From the NCBI RefSeq assembly GCF_023243115.1, contig NZ_CP085081.1, positions 3,555,001-3,619,000 on the forward strand: a stretch of DNA of 64,000 nucleotides, given 5' to 3'. Made by a program: the position numbers and the translations under genes. Of this stretch, positions 37,248 through 45,429 are shown one piece after another (within the stretch, counting starts at the first letter, position 1; every line of letters begins with the position of its first letter). The DNA comes from Sediminicoccus sp. KRV36 (GTDB taxonomy: Bacteria; Pseudomonadota; Alphaproteobacteria; Acetobacterales; Acetobacteraceae). The notes beneath the pieces are model-generated. The model was not told the DNA's origin, did no database searches, and was given only the letters and a program-made list of their open reading frames with translations.

Positions 37248-37907
37248 ATGCCAAAGCCCCTCTGGCTCGCCCTGATCCTGCCGCTGATGGCCGCGGGCTT
37301 CGCTCCCTCGGCCGAGGCGCAACCGGCCCGCGCCCAGCCTGCAGCGCCTGCGCCCGCAGCGCCCGCGCCCGCAGCACCTTCCCCACCGGCACCCGCAGCC
37401 GCACCAGCGCCGACACCCTCCGCCGAACTCCCGGACCGCACCCAGGCCAATTTCGGCGATTGGCTGGTGCGCTGCGAAACCCAGCGCCCCGCCGGCCAGC
37501 CCGTGGCGCGCGTCTGCGAGCTGGCGATCGCCATGAATGACCAGCGCGGCCAGCCCATCGCGCAGCTGGTCATCGGGCGCCCCGGGCGGGCCGATCCGCA
37601 CCGCATGCTGGTGCAGCTGCCGCTGGAGCTGCGTGTGGACCAACCCGCCCGGCTGCTGATCGACCCTGGCGCCCCGCCGGCCGAGGCGCTCATCCTCCCC
37701 TTCCGCCTGTGCAGCGCGTCACGCGGTGGCTGCTTTGGCGAGCTGGAAGCCATCCCGGCGCCCGTGCTGGCCCGCATGCGCGCGCGGGCCGAGGCGCAGG
37801 GCCGGCTGGATTTCCGCGACAGCGCGGGGCGCGAGATCCAGATCCTCTTCAGCTTCCGCGGTTTTGGCCAGGCGCTGGACGGGCTGGCGCGGGAAATTGG
37901 CGGCTGA
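37248..37907 (+). CDS. Invasion-associated locus B (IalB) family protein
   Basis: A 219-residue periplasmic protein: signal peptide [20 protein letters not shown], then a long Ala-Pro linker (about residues 25-60), then the IalB domain with [29 protein letters not shown], the Cys pair in [14 protein letters not shown] and the C-terminal [15 protein letters not shown]. The family is widespread in alphaproteobacteria; despite the name, it is not evidence of virulence. The linker suggests anchoring across the periplasm or peptidoglycan. Confidence 0.88.
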   Translation: MPKPLWLALILPLMAAGFAPSAEAQPARAQPAAPAPAAPAPAAPSPPAPAAAPAPTPSAELPDRTQANFGDWLVRCETQRPAGQPVARVCELAIAMNDQRGQPIAQLVIGRPGRADPHRMLVQLPLELRVDQPARLLIDPGAPPAEALILPFRLCSASRGGCFGELEAIPAPVLARMRARAEAQGRLDFRDSAGREIQILFSFRGFGQALDGLAREIGG

Positions 37908-38040
37908 TTGCAGCACCAGGGGCAGCCGATCCACACCGGCTTCACCACCCCGCCCATCGCCTCGACACAGAGCCTGAAGCCGGTTTGCCGCAGGGCGACG
38001 CCATGCCAAGCTTGCGCCCTTGCTTGAGGGATTTCCGCGC

Positions 38041-39855
38041 ATGGCCGATGCCGATCTGAACAGCGCCGCCTGGCGCGTGCCGCCCACGCGCTACCTCGCG
38101 TCACGCCCCGTGGAATATGCGCTGCCGGCGGAGCCCGTTTCATGCCACGTCACCATGCAGGATGGCTGCCGCCTTGCCGTGGATGTCTGGCTGCCGGAGG
38201 GCGCGCGGAGCGCCGTGCCCGCCATCCTGATCCACACCCCCTATTACCGCCGCTTCGCCATGCGCCCCGGCAGCGAGGGCGAGGCCTGCCCCAATGCGGC
38301 GAAATTCCGCGATGCCTTCGTGCCGCGCGGCTATGCGCTGGTGGTCGTGGATATTCGCGGCACCGGGGCCAGCTTCGGCACGCGCGACAGTTTCCGCTCC
38401 CCGCGTGAACGCGAGGATGCGCGCCAGATCAGCGACTGGATCGTGGCGCAGCCCTGGTCCGACGGACGGATCGGCGCCACGGGCATTTCCTATCCCGGTG
38501 CCGCCTCCGATTTCCTGGCCAGCACCGGGCACCCGGCCGTGCGCGCCATCATCCCGCTGTTTGCCGTCTGGGACACCTGGGCCGATCACTATTACCCGGG
38601 CGGGGTTTTCCTGAACCGCCTGGCCCAGGTCTATGACGAACTCATGGTCGCGATGGACCATGACCGGCGGGACCTGCTGTCCAAGGTGAGTTACTTTTCC
38701 AACCCGGACCTGGCCGGCCCCGCCCCCGTGGATGACGACACCGATGGCAGCCTGGTGCGCGCGGCCGTGGCGGAGCATCTCGGCAATTTCCGCATGCCCG
38801 ATTTCATCACCGACCTCGCCTTTCGCGAGGAGGCGCTGCCCTATGATCCGGGCTTCTCCTCGGCGCAGATCAGCCCCTATGCGGTCAGCGCGTCCATCCC
38901 GAAGGATGTCGCGATCTACGCCGTCTCGGGCTGGCTGGATGGGGTGGGCTACGCCAATTCGGCCATCGCGCGCTACCTGACGATGCAGGGCAACCCCACG
39001 CATCTGCTGCTGGGCCCGTGGGACCACGGGGCGCGCTGCAATGTCTCGCCCTGGCGGTCGCGGATCGAGCCGGAATTCGCGCTGCTGGGCGAGATGCTGC
39101 GCTTCTTCGACGAATATCTGATGGGCCATGACACCGGCCTGCGCGACGAAGCGCCGATCCATTACTTTTCCATGCATGGCGAGAGCTGGAACGCCGCCGC
39201 GAGCTGGCCGCCGGTGCCGGACACCGCGCGGCTGCATTTCGCCCCCGGCGCACTCGGCACGGCGCCCGGCAGCAACAGCGTGGCCCACCACCCGAGCGAC
39301 TTCGCCTGGGGTTCGGGCGATGGCACGCGCTATGAGCGCATCGCCGCCATCAATGCGCTCGACTACCACACGGACTGGACGGAGCGGCAGGCCGCCCTGC
39401 CCGGCTATGACACGGCCCCCTTCGAGCAGGATATGGTGCTCAGCGGCCATGTGATCGCCGAGCTGATGATCGCCTCCAGCGAGGCGGATGCCTCCATCCT
39501 CTGCTACATTTCCGAGATCGAGCCGGATGGCACGGCGCGCTACGTGACCGAGGGGCTGTTGCGCGCCCTGCACCGGCAGGAGGCGCCCAACCCGCCCGAA
39601 TACCAATCCACCTGGCCCTTCCGGAGCTTCCACCGCGCCGACGCGAAGCCGCTCACGCCGGGTGTCGCGGAGCGCATGCGAATTCCCCTGCTGCCCACCT
39701 CCTGGGTGTTCCGGAAGGGCTCCGTGCTGCGCTTCTCGCTGGCGGGGACGGATGCGCATCACATCAAGCAGATCCCGCATGGCCGCCCGCCGGTGCTGAG
39801 CCTGCATCTGGGCCAATGCGCCCTCGATCTGCCGTTGAAACCCTTCGAGGAGTGA
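38041..39855 (+). CDS. CocE/NonD family hydrolase
   Basis: A 604-residue serine hydrolase of the X-Pro dipeptidyl-peptidase S15 / cocaine esterase type. The ATG at 38041 is preferred to an upstream TTG. The alpha/beta domain has [24 protein letters not shown] and the nucleophile in [15 protein letters not shown]; the acid and base lie near [11 protein letters not shown] and LLGPWDHGA. The C-terminal beta-sandwich begins near [18 protein letters not shown]. No signal peptide is visible. A Bug gene starts 5 bp after its stop, suggesting uptake and hydrolysis of an ester or amide in one operon. Confidence 0.9.
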   Translation: MADADLNSAAWRVPPTRYLASRPVEYALPAEPVSCHVTMQDGCRLAVDVWLPEGARSAVPAILIHTPYYRRFAMRPGSEGEACPNAAKFRDAFVPRGYALVVVDIRGTGASFGTRDSFRSPREREDARQISDWIVAQPWSDGRIGATGISYPGAASDFLASTGHPAVRAIIPLFAVWDTWADHYYPGGVFLNRLAQVYDELMVAMDHDRRDLLSKVSYFSNPDLAGPAPVDDDTDGSLVRAAVAEHLGNFRMPDFITDLAFREEALPYDPGFSSAQISPYAVSASIPKDVAIYAVSGWLDGVGYANSAIARYLTMQGNPTHLLLGPWDHGARCNVSPWRSRIEPEFALLGEMLRFFDEYLMGHDTGLRDEAPIHYFSMHGESWNAAASWPPVPDTARLHFAPGALGTAPGSNSVAHHPSDFAWGSGDGTRYERIAAINALDYHTDWTERQAALPGYDTAPFEQDMVLSGHVIAELMIASSEADASILCYISEIEPDGTARYVTEGLLRALHRQEAPNPPEYQSTWPFRSFHRADAKPLTPGVAERMRIPLLPTSWVFRKGSVLRFSLAGTDAHHIKQIPHGRPPVLSLHLGQCALDLPLKPFEE

Positions 39856-39860
39856 CCCGC

Positions 39861-40832
39861 ATGCGCCCCACCCGCCGCGCCCTGCTGACCCAAACCCTGC
39901 TCACCTTGCCGCTGGCCAGCACAGCCTTCGCGCAATTCCCGGCACGCCCCTTGCGCATGATCCTGCCGCAGCCGCCCGGCTCGGCGAATGACGCGGTGGC
40001 GCGGATCATCGCCGAGCCCATGGGCCGCGCGCTGGGCCAGCCCGTGGTGATCGAAAACCGGCCCGGCGCGAATGGGATGGTGGCCATCAACCTGCTGAAG
40101 CAACAGGCGCCGGATGGCACGGCGATGCTGCTCTCCGGCGTCTCGCAGCTCTCCTTCAACCCGCATCTCTATCCGAATCTGCCCTATGATCCGGTGCGGG
40201 ATTTCACCTATGTGGCGCCCGTCACGGATGCGCCCTTCATCCTGATTGCCAGCAAGCGCTCGGGCATCACCAATGTCGCGCAATTGCTGGAGCGCGCGCG
40301 GGCCGAGCCGGGGCGACTGACCTATTCCAGCGCCGGCATCGGCAATTCGACGCATCTCTCGGTGGAAATGATCGCGGATCGCGCGAATGTGCGCTTCACC
40401 CATGTGCCCTATGCCGGGGCCGGCCAGGCGCTGACCAGCGTGATCTCCGGCGAGACGGATTTCATGATCATCGTGCTGGCCGTGGCACTCGGCCAGGTGC
40501 GGGCGGGGGCGGTTTCGCCGCTTGCGCTGGTCGCGCCCAGGCGGCTGCCCTTCCTGCCGGACCTCGTCACCCAGGCGGAGGCGGGCATCACAGCACCGCT
40601 CATGCCGGGCTGGTTCGGGCTGCTGGGGCCGGCCGGCGTGCCCGAGCCGGTCGTGGTCCAGGTGAATGCCGCCGTGCGCGCGGCCCTGGCCGATGAGAAT
40701 GTGCAGCGGCGGCTGGCCGATGTGGTGCTGGTGCCCATCCCCGGCTCACCCGCCGAGCTGCTGGCGCGCATGCAGGAGGATAGCCGCGTCTGGGGTGAAT
40801 TCATCCGCGCGCGGGGCTTGCGGCCGGAATAG
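39861..40832 (+). CDS. Bug/TctC family periplasmic binding protein
   Basis: A 323-residue receptor starting at ATG 39861, preceded by GAGGAG. Signal MRPTRRALLTQTLLTLPLAS ends near AFAQF. Motifs are LRMILPQPPGSANDAVARII, VVIENRPGANGMVAINLL, APDGTAMLLSG and HVPYAGAGQALTSVISG. The second proline in the ligand loop (PQPPGSAND for the usual PFPPGGATD) departs from its paralogues here. It is encoded right after the CocE-type hydrolase. Confidence 0.9.
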   Translation: MRPTRRALLTQTLLTLPLASTAFAQFPARPLRMILPQPPGSANDAVARIIAEPMGRALGQPVVIENRPGANGMVAINLLKQQAPDGTAMLLSGVSQLSFNPHLYPNLPYDPVRDFTYVAPVTDAPFILIASKRSGITNVAQLLERARAEPGRLTYSSAGIGNSTHLSVEMIADRANVRFTHVPYAGAGQALTSVISGETDFMIIVLAVALGQVRAGAVSPLALVAPRRLPFLPDLVTQAEAGITAPLMPGWFGLLGPAGVPEPVVVQVNAAVRAALADENVQRRLADVVLVPIPGSPAELLARMQEDSRVWGEFIRARGLRPE

Positions 40833-40894
40833 CGGCCCTTGCCGAACCGCGCCGTCGCGCTGACACTGTGACGCGTAGGAAACGGAAACATCCC

Positions 40895-41494
40895 ATGAAA
40901 CTCGCCTATTCGCCTGCCAGCCCCTATGTCCGCAAATGCATGGCCTGCGCCATCGCCCGCGGCATTGATGCCCAGATCGAGCTCTGGACGGTGCCCACGG
41001 TGGACCCCTCGCTGGTGCCGGTGAACCCGCTCTCGAAGGTGCCCTCCCTCGTCACGCCCGAGGGGCAGTCGCTCTATGACAGCCCGGTGGTCTGCGAATA
41101 TCTCGACAGCGTCGGCACAGCGCCCGGCCTGTTCCCGGCACCTGGCCCCGCGCGCTGGAATGCGCTGCGCCAGCAGGCGCTGGGCGATGGCATCATGGAC
41201 GCGACGCAGCCGCGCCGCCGCGAAGTGGCCCTGCCGCAGGATGAGGGACGCATCACCTATATCCAGGGCCAGCAGCTCAAGGTGACCCGCGCGCTGGACT
41301 CGCTGGAAGCCGAGGCCGACACACTCGGCATGCTCACCACCATCGGCGAGATCACCATCGCCTGCGCGCTGGGCTATCTCGATTTCCGCTATGCGCATGA
41401 GCCCTGGCGCCCCGGGCACCCGAAGCTGGAAGCCTGGTATGCCAAGGTGGTGGCGCTGCCGCCGATGGCGCGGACCATGCCGCCCGCTGGATGA
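40895..41494 (+). CDS. Glutathione S-transferase family protein
   Basis: A 199-residue GST. The N-terminal thioredoxin-like domain has KLAYSPASPYVRKCMACAIA with a candidate catalytic Ser, the cis-Pro of LSKVPSLVTPEG and the glutathione-binding YDSPVVCEYLD. The C-terminal helical domain includes ITIACALGYLDFRY. It is of the bacterial GST branch that also includes stringent-starvation-like and beta-etherase-like members. ATG 40895 is used in place of the 9-codon upstream extension. Confidence 0.88.
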   Translation: MKLAYSPASPYVRKCMACAIARGIDAQIELWTVPTVDPSLVPVNPLSKVPSLVTPEGQSLYDSPVVCEYLDSVGTAPGLFPAPGPARWNALRQQALGDGIMDATQPRRREVALPQDEGRITYIQGQQLKVTRALDSLEAEADTLGMLTTIGEITIACALGYLDFRYAHEPWRPGHPKLEAWYAKVVALPPMARTMPPAG

Positions 41495-41567
41495 CAATTG
41501 CGCGACGGGGGTTTTGGCCTGGCCCCCGTCGCGCCTAACATGCGCGGCGCCCACGGAGACCGCCGCC

Positions 41568-42128
41568 ATGTCCGCCACCGACCCACGCCTCACCCAGATC
41601 GCCGAGCTGATCGAACTGAAGGCCGATGGCCAATACGGCCTCTCCGACATCAACCAGCGGCAGCACGCGCTGCAAGCCGCCTGGCTGGCCGAGCGGGCCG
41701 GATGTTCGGAGGCGCTGATCGCCGCCGCCCTGCTGCATGACATCGGCCACATGGTGCATAACCTCGGCGAAAACCCGGCCGAGGACGGCGTGGATGATGA
41801 GCATGAGCGGCTGGGCCATGAATTCCTCGCCGGCATGTTCGGCCCCGCGGTGACAGAGCCGGTGCGGCTGCATGTGGCGGCCAAGCGGTATCTCTGCGCG
41901 GTGGAGCCGGATTACTTCGCCAAGCTCTCCCGCGATTCCGTCCTCAGCCTGAGCCTGCAAGGCGGACCGATGTCACCCGAGGAAGTCGCGGCCTTCGAAG
42001 CGGTGCCGGAATACGCCGATGCGGTACAACTGCGGCGCTTCGACGAGCAGGCGAAGGTGAAGGGGCTGGAGACGCCGCCGGCTGCGCATTTCCTGCGATA
42101 TGTGGAGCGGGTGATCCGGCCACAGTAG
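41568..42128 (+). CDS. HD-domain protein, PhnZ-like (phosphonate-associated HD oxygenase family)
   Basis: A 186-residue HD-domain protein. Metal motifs are QHALQAA (first His), LLHDIGH (HD pair and His), HERLGHEFL and later RLHVAAKRYLCAVEP. The last stretch together with LQGGPMSPEEVAAFE is typical of the family that contains PhnZ, a di-iron oxygenase cleaving hydroxylated phosphonates. In PhnZ a Tyr and a Glu three residues later near the N-terminus control the active site; here YGLSD has Ser at the Glu place, if aligned correctly. No phosphonate genes are adjacent, so the substrate may differ. Confidence 0.75.
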   Translation: MSATDPRLTQIAELIELKADGQYGLSDINQRQHALQAAWLAERAGCSEALIAAALLHDIGHMVHNLGENPAEDGVDDEHERLGHEFLAGMFGPAVTEPVRLHVAAKRYLCAVEPDYFAKLSRDSVLSLSLQGGPMSPEEVAAFEAVPEYADAVQLRRFDEQAKVKGLETPPAAHFLRYVERVIRPQ

Positions 42129-42145
42129 AAAAGGGCCTCCGGCGG

Positions 42146-42165
42146 CTGGGGCCGAAAGGCCCCAG
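42146..42165. terminator. hairpin terminator within palindromic element copy 2
   Basis: Perfect 8-bp stem CTGGGGCC / GGCCCCAG with a GAAA tetraloop, in the 44-bp gap between the convergent HD and Bug gene stops. It sits in a copy (42132-42170) of the GGCCTCCGGCGGCTGGGG element also present between imuA and imuB, and probably serves both strands. Confidence 0.75.
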
Positions 42166-42172
42166 ACCCCGA

Positions 42173-43132
42173 TTATTCTCGCTCTATCCCGGCCATGCGG
42201 ACGACCTCGGACCAACGGGCGCGTTCCGCAGTCAGCATGCGGTCCATGTCCTCGGGGGTGCCGCCGACGGGCTCGGCGCCCCAGCTCAGCAAGCGCTCGC
42301 GCACCTCGGGGATGCGGATGATCTGGTCGATCTCGCTGGCAAGGCGGCGGCGGATGTCCATCGGCGTGCCGGCCGGGGCCGCATAGCCCAGCCAGGCATT
42401 GGCCTCGTAGCCGGCAATCCCGGCCTCCTGCAGCGTTGGCACATCCGGCAGCAGCGAAAACCGCCGCGTGCCACCCACCGCCAGCGGCCGCAGCGTGCCT
42501 GCCCGGAAATCCTCCAGGAAGGACGGCGCCTGCTCGATGACGAGCTGGATGCGCCCCGCCAGCAGATCGGTGCGGGCCGGGGCACCGCCGCGATACTGCA
42601 CCATCTCCATCTCGACATTGCCGGCGAGCGCCCGGAACATCTCGACCGTGAGGCGCGAAGCCATGCCCGATGTGGCGAAGTTGATGGAACCCGGCCGCGC
42701 GCGTGCCAGCGCCAGAAACTCCGCGACCGTCGTGACGCCCAGCGAGGCCGGCACCACCATCACATAGGGGATCAGCGCGACCATGGAGACACCGACCAGG
42801 TCGCGCGCCGGATCATAGGGCAGGGTCTTGTAGACGAAGGGATTCACCGCCATCGGCCCCGGACTGCCGGCGAGCAGCGTGTAGCCATCGGGGGCGGCCT
42901 TCGCCACGGCATCCGCGCCCAATATGCCAAAGGCGCCGGCACGATTCTCGACCGCCACCTGCTGGCCCAGCGGGCGGGCCAGGTTCTCGGCGATGAGGCG
43001 GGCGATGAGGTCGGTGGCGCCGCCCGGCGCGAAAGGGACAACGACGCGCAGCGGGCGCGCAGGCCAGCCCTGCGCCCGCGCGAGCGAGGGCGCGGCCAGT
43101 GCGGCGAGGGTGGCGCGGCGAGAGAGGTTCAT
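42173..43132 (-). CDS. Bug/TctC family periplasmic binding protein
   Basis: A 319-residue receptor with Tat-like signal MNLSRRATLAALAAPSLARA. Motifs are LRVVVPFAPGGATDLIARLI, VAVENRAGAFGILGADAV, APDGYTLLAGS and QYRGGAPARTDLLAG. Its start overlaps the stop of the upstream flavin monooxygenase by 4 bases (ATGA), so the pair is co-translated and probably handles one sulfur- or nitrogen-containing substrate. Confidence 0.9.
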   Translation of the reverse strand: MNLSRRATLAALAAPSLARAQGWPARPLRVVVPFAPGGATDLIARLIAENLARPLGQQVAVENRAGAFGILGADAVAKAAPDGYTLLAGSPGPMAVNPFVYKTLPYDPARDLVGVSMVALIPYVMVVPASLGVTTVAEFLALARARPGSINFATSGMASRLTVEMFRALAGNVEMEMVQYRGGAPARTDLLAGRIQLVIEQAPSFLEDFRAGTLRPLAVGGTRRFSLLPDVPTLQEAGIAGYEANAWLGYAAPAGTPMDIRRRLASEIDQIIRIPEVRERLLSWGAEPVGGTPEDMDRMLTAERARWSEVVRMAGIERE

Positions 43133-44475
43133 TCGGCGGCCCTCTGCATGAAGAAGCGGTTCTCCGGCCGCGCGAGGCCGAGATTATCGCGCAGGGTCCG
43201 GCCCTCATACGCGGTCCGGAACAGGCCACGGCGCTGCAATTCCGGCACCACCAGGCGAATGAAGCGCTCAAGCCCCGTCGGCACCACCGGGGCCGCGATC
43301 ATGAAGCCGTCGCAGGCTTTCTCCAGGTACCAGCGCTCCATCAGGTCGGCCACCTGCATGGCGCTGCCCTTGAAGAAATTGCCGGCCATTTGCGGCAGGA
43401 TGCTGCGATAGGTTTCGCGCACCGTCATCTTCTGCTCCAGGGCTTTCGCCACGATCGCCTTGCCGATGCCCGTCGGGCCGATGTGCTCGAAATCCAGCGC
43501 CGGGAAAGGGCCATCCAGCGGATAGGCGGACATCTTCACGCCGACCATCTTCGACAGGTAGTCGAGCCCCACAGCGGGCGGCACCAGGTCATCCAGTTCC
43601 TGCGCCAGATGATCCGCCTCCTCGGCGGTTTCGGCGGCGATGATGGTCACACCGCTCAGGATCTTCAGGCTCTCCGGGGTCCGGCCATGTTTCGGCAGCC
43701 GGCCCTTGAGGTCGGCATAGAGTTTCTGCGCGCGCTCGATCGTGCCCTCGATGGCGAAGACGCAATCGGCCGTGGCGGCGGAAAGTTCGCGGCCCGTCTC
43801 CGACTGCCCGGCCGAGAAGATCACCGGATGGCCCTGCGGCGGGCGCGGCGCATTCAGCGGCCCGGCCACCTGGAAATGCTTTCCGCGATGGTTCAGCGCA
43901 TGCACCTTGCTCGGGTCGAGGTAGCGGCCGCTGGACTTGTCCTGCGGGAAGGCATCATCCGCCCAGGAATCCCAGAGCCCCTTCACGATGCCCGCGAACT
44001 CGGCGGCGCGCTCGTAGCGATCATCGCGCGGGACGTGTTCCTCATGGGAGAAGTTCAGCGCATCGCCAGGGTTGGAGGTGGTGACGAGGTTCCAGCCCGC
44101 CCGCCCCTTGCTGATATGATCCAGCGAGGCAAAGCGGCGCGCGACCGAAAACGGCTCGTCATAGGTGGTGGTGGTGGTGGCGACGAGGCCGATATGCTCG
44201 GTCACCATCGCCAGCGCCGAAAGCAGCGTCACCGGCTCGAACACACCCGGCCGGTCAGACGGGCTGGTGGCGGCGAACAGGTCCGGCTTGTCGAGGTTCC
44301 GGACGCCATTGCCGTCGGCGAGGAAGAGCAGGTCGAACTTCCCGCCCTCGGCGATGCGCGCGAGGCGCACGGCATTCTCCAGGTTGCTGGCGGGCTTGTC
44401 CCAGGCGGTGGGGTGGCGCCATTCGCCGACATGGGAGCCCTGGGCATTGGCATTGGCGGCGAGGATCATGGGCAT
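43129..44475 (-). CDS. LLM class flavin-dependent monooxygenase (NtaA/SnaA/DszA-type)
   Basis: A 448-residue bacterial luciferase-like TIM-barrel monooxygenase of the two-component, FMNH2-using group that includes nitrilotriacetate, EDTA, dibenzothiophene sulfone and dimethylsulfide enzymes. Features are KFDLLFLADGNGV, FEPVTLLSALAMVTEHIGL, TTTTTYDEPFSVARRFASLD, GRAGWNLVTTSNPGDALNF and PVIFSAGQSETGRELSA. It needs a separate flavin reductase, not found here. It is coupled to a Bug gene. Four 23-bp tandem repeats lie upstream of it. Confidence 0.9.
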   Translation of the reverse strand: MPMILAANANAQGSHVGEWRHPTAWDKPASNLENAVRLARIAEGGKFDLLFLADGNGVRNLDKPDLFAATSPSDRPGVFEPVTLLSALAMVTEHIGLVATTTTTYDEPFSVARRFASLDHISKGRAGWNLVTTSNPGDALNFSHEEHVPRDDRYERAAEFAGIVKGLWDSWADDAFPQDKSSGRYLDPSKVHALNHRGKHFQVAGPLNAPRPPQGHPVIFSAGQSETGRELSAATADCVFAIEGTIERAQKLYADLKGRLPKHGRTPESLKILSGVTIIAAETAEEADHLAQELDDLVPPAVGLDYLSKMVGVKMSAYPLDGPFPALDFEHIGPTGIGKAIVAKALEQKMTVRETYRSILPQMAGNFFKGSAMQVADLMERWYLEKACDGFMIAAPVVPTGLERFIRLVVPELQRRGLFRTAYEGRTLRDNLGLARPENRFFMQRAAE

Positions 44476-44553
44476 GCGCGCACTCCTTTGCGCGCAGCTT
44501 CGCGCCGGAGGCTTGCCGCGCGCAAGGGTGGCTTGGGCCGGGCCGCGTCAATG

Positions 44554-44645
44554 CTGGCCGACGCTCCGCGTCAACGCTGGCCGACGCTCCGCGTCAACGC
44601 TGGCCGACGCTCCGCGTCAACGCTGGCCGACGCTCCGCGTCAATG
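44554..44645. repeat. 23-bp tandem repeat, four copies
   Basis: Units begin at 44554, 44577, 44600 and 44623 and read CTGGCCGACGCTCCGCGTCA plus three bases; the first three are almost identical and a partial unit precedes them. Each contains the dyad GACGC ... GCGTC. The array fills the spacer upstream of the flavin monooxygenase and its last unit supplies the stop codon (44640-44642) of the next gene on the same strand. Confidence 0.9.
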
Positions 44646-44981
44646 CGGGGCGACGCGCCGCCGGACCATCCGCGTCTGCCCGGTGACGCCGCAAGCCTTT
44701 GCGCGCTCCAGCTGTGCGGCCGCTTGCGCCGCGGAGGGCAGCGGGTCCGAAATGACGACGTAGAGTCCCTGCACCAGGCCGTCATAGAAATTGCTCTCCT
44801 CGGCCGCGACCTGGATGCCGCAGGCCAAGAGCCGTCGCATCGTCGCAAGATCCGCGCGGTCACGCGTCGAGCTGTAGAGGTTGTGTGGCTGCGTGCCCCC
44901 CGTCTGGGCCCCGGTTTGGCAAGGAGCCACTGCCAACAGAAGACACAGCGAGAAGGATATCTTGAGGCGCGGCACAGGCAT
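44640..44981 (-). CDS. small secreted protein, SPOR-like C-terminal domain
   Basis: A 113-residue protein with signal peptide MPVPRLKISFSLCLLLAVAP (cleavage near TGAQT). The mature part STRDRADLATMRRLLACGIQ ... GLVQGLYVVISDPLPSAAQA ... ERAKACGVTGQTRMVRRR has the beta-alpha spacing of a short SPOR-type (peptidoglycan-binding) domain and two Cys that could pair. The family call is tentative. The stop codon falls inside the 23-bp repeat array, so the C-terminus may have been trimmed or extended by the repeats. It is divergent from the OB-domain gene. Confidence 0.65.
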   Translation of the reverse strand: MPVPRLKISFSLCLLLAVAPCQTGAQTGGTQPHNLYSSTRDRADLATMRRLLACGIQVAAEESNFYDGLVQGLYVVISDPLPSAAQAAAQLERAKACGVTGQTRMVRRRVAPH

Positions 44982-45140
44982 GTTCCTGACATTGATGGAG
45001 AGCCGCAGCCTATAGCGGGGCAGTTCAGGCAAGAAGCCGCCCGCAGCAGGCCGGGTTGTATTCACCGGCTGGCAGCGCGTTCCGGTTGCATTTTCGCATC
45101 CGGTATGATCGCATCGGGCGTCGGCGCGAAGGATATCCCC

Positions 45141-45377
45141 ATGCCAGCCCAATTTTTCGGCGTCTATCGCGGGCGCATCGTGAACACCCAGGACCCGACG
45201 GCGTCCGGCCGCGTCCAGGTGACGGTCCCGGCCATCGCTGCCGTGAACGCACTCTGGGCGCCGGTTGCCGGGCCCTTCGCGCCGGTTCGTGCCGCGCCGC
45301 AGATCGGCGCCACGGTCTGGGTGGCCTTCGAGGCCGGCGACAAGGACCATCCCGTGGTGCTCGGCACCTCCCCCTGA
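45141..45377 (+). CDS. stand-alone phage baseplate/VgrG-type OB-fold protein
   Basis: A 78-residue protein. Its whole length matches the OB domain of phage baseplate gpV/Gp5 and of T6SS VgrG: FFGVYRGRIVNTQDPTASG, RVQVTVPAI, LWAPVAGPFA, PQIGATVWVAFEAGDKDHP and VVLGT. There is no needle, spike or lysozyme part. AAGGA lies 8 bases before the ATG. Neighbours are a secreted SPOR-like protein (divergent) and a 2OG oxygenase (convergent); no tail or T6SS gene is in the window. It may be a remnant of a contractile system or a stand-alone adaptor. The stop codon is the first base of a 15-bp tandem repeat. Confidence 0.75.
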   Translation: MPAQFFGVYRGRIVNTQDPTASGRVQVTVPAIAAVNALWAPVAGPFAPVRAAPQIGATVWVAFEAGDKDHPVVLGTSP

Positions 45378-45419
45378 GGTACTGCGCCCTGAGATGCTGG
45401 GCCCTGAGGTGCTGCGCCA
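45375..45419. repeat. 15-bp tandem repeat, three copies
   Basis: Units at 45375, 45390 and 45405 of the form TGAGGTACTGCGCCC with two or three changes each. The first unit starts at the TGA of the OB-domain gene, so slippage here would extend or duplicate stop codons only. Confidence 0.8.
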
Positions 45420-45429
45420 TGGGCAGGCT

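Noticed and set aside
37088..38143. 350-codon extension of the dapD frame
   Set aside because: It crosses the IalB gene on the other strand and is only the stop-free frame expected in high-GC DNA; DapD length and a ribosome binding site fix the start at 37087.
44554..44645. CRISPR array or iteron origin
   Set aside because: The 23-bp units are contiguous with no spacers, and there is no replication initiator gene or AT-rich segment beside them.
44643..45140. Upstream extension of the OB-domain frame
   Set aside because: It overlaps the SPOR-like gene antisense; the OB domain starts exactly at the ATG at 45141 with AAGGA in front.
45141..45377. Prophage remnant
   Set aside because: Only one phage-like domain is seen; no capsid, portal, terminase, tail or lysis gene occurs in the window, so a prophage call is not supported.
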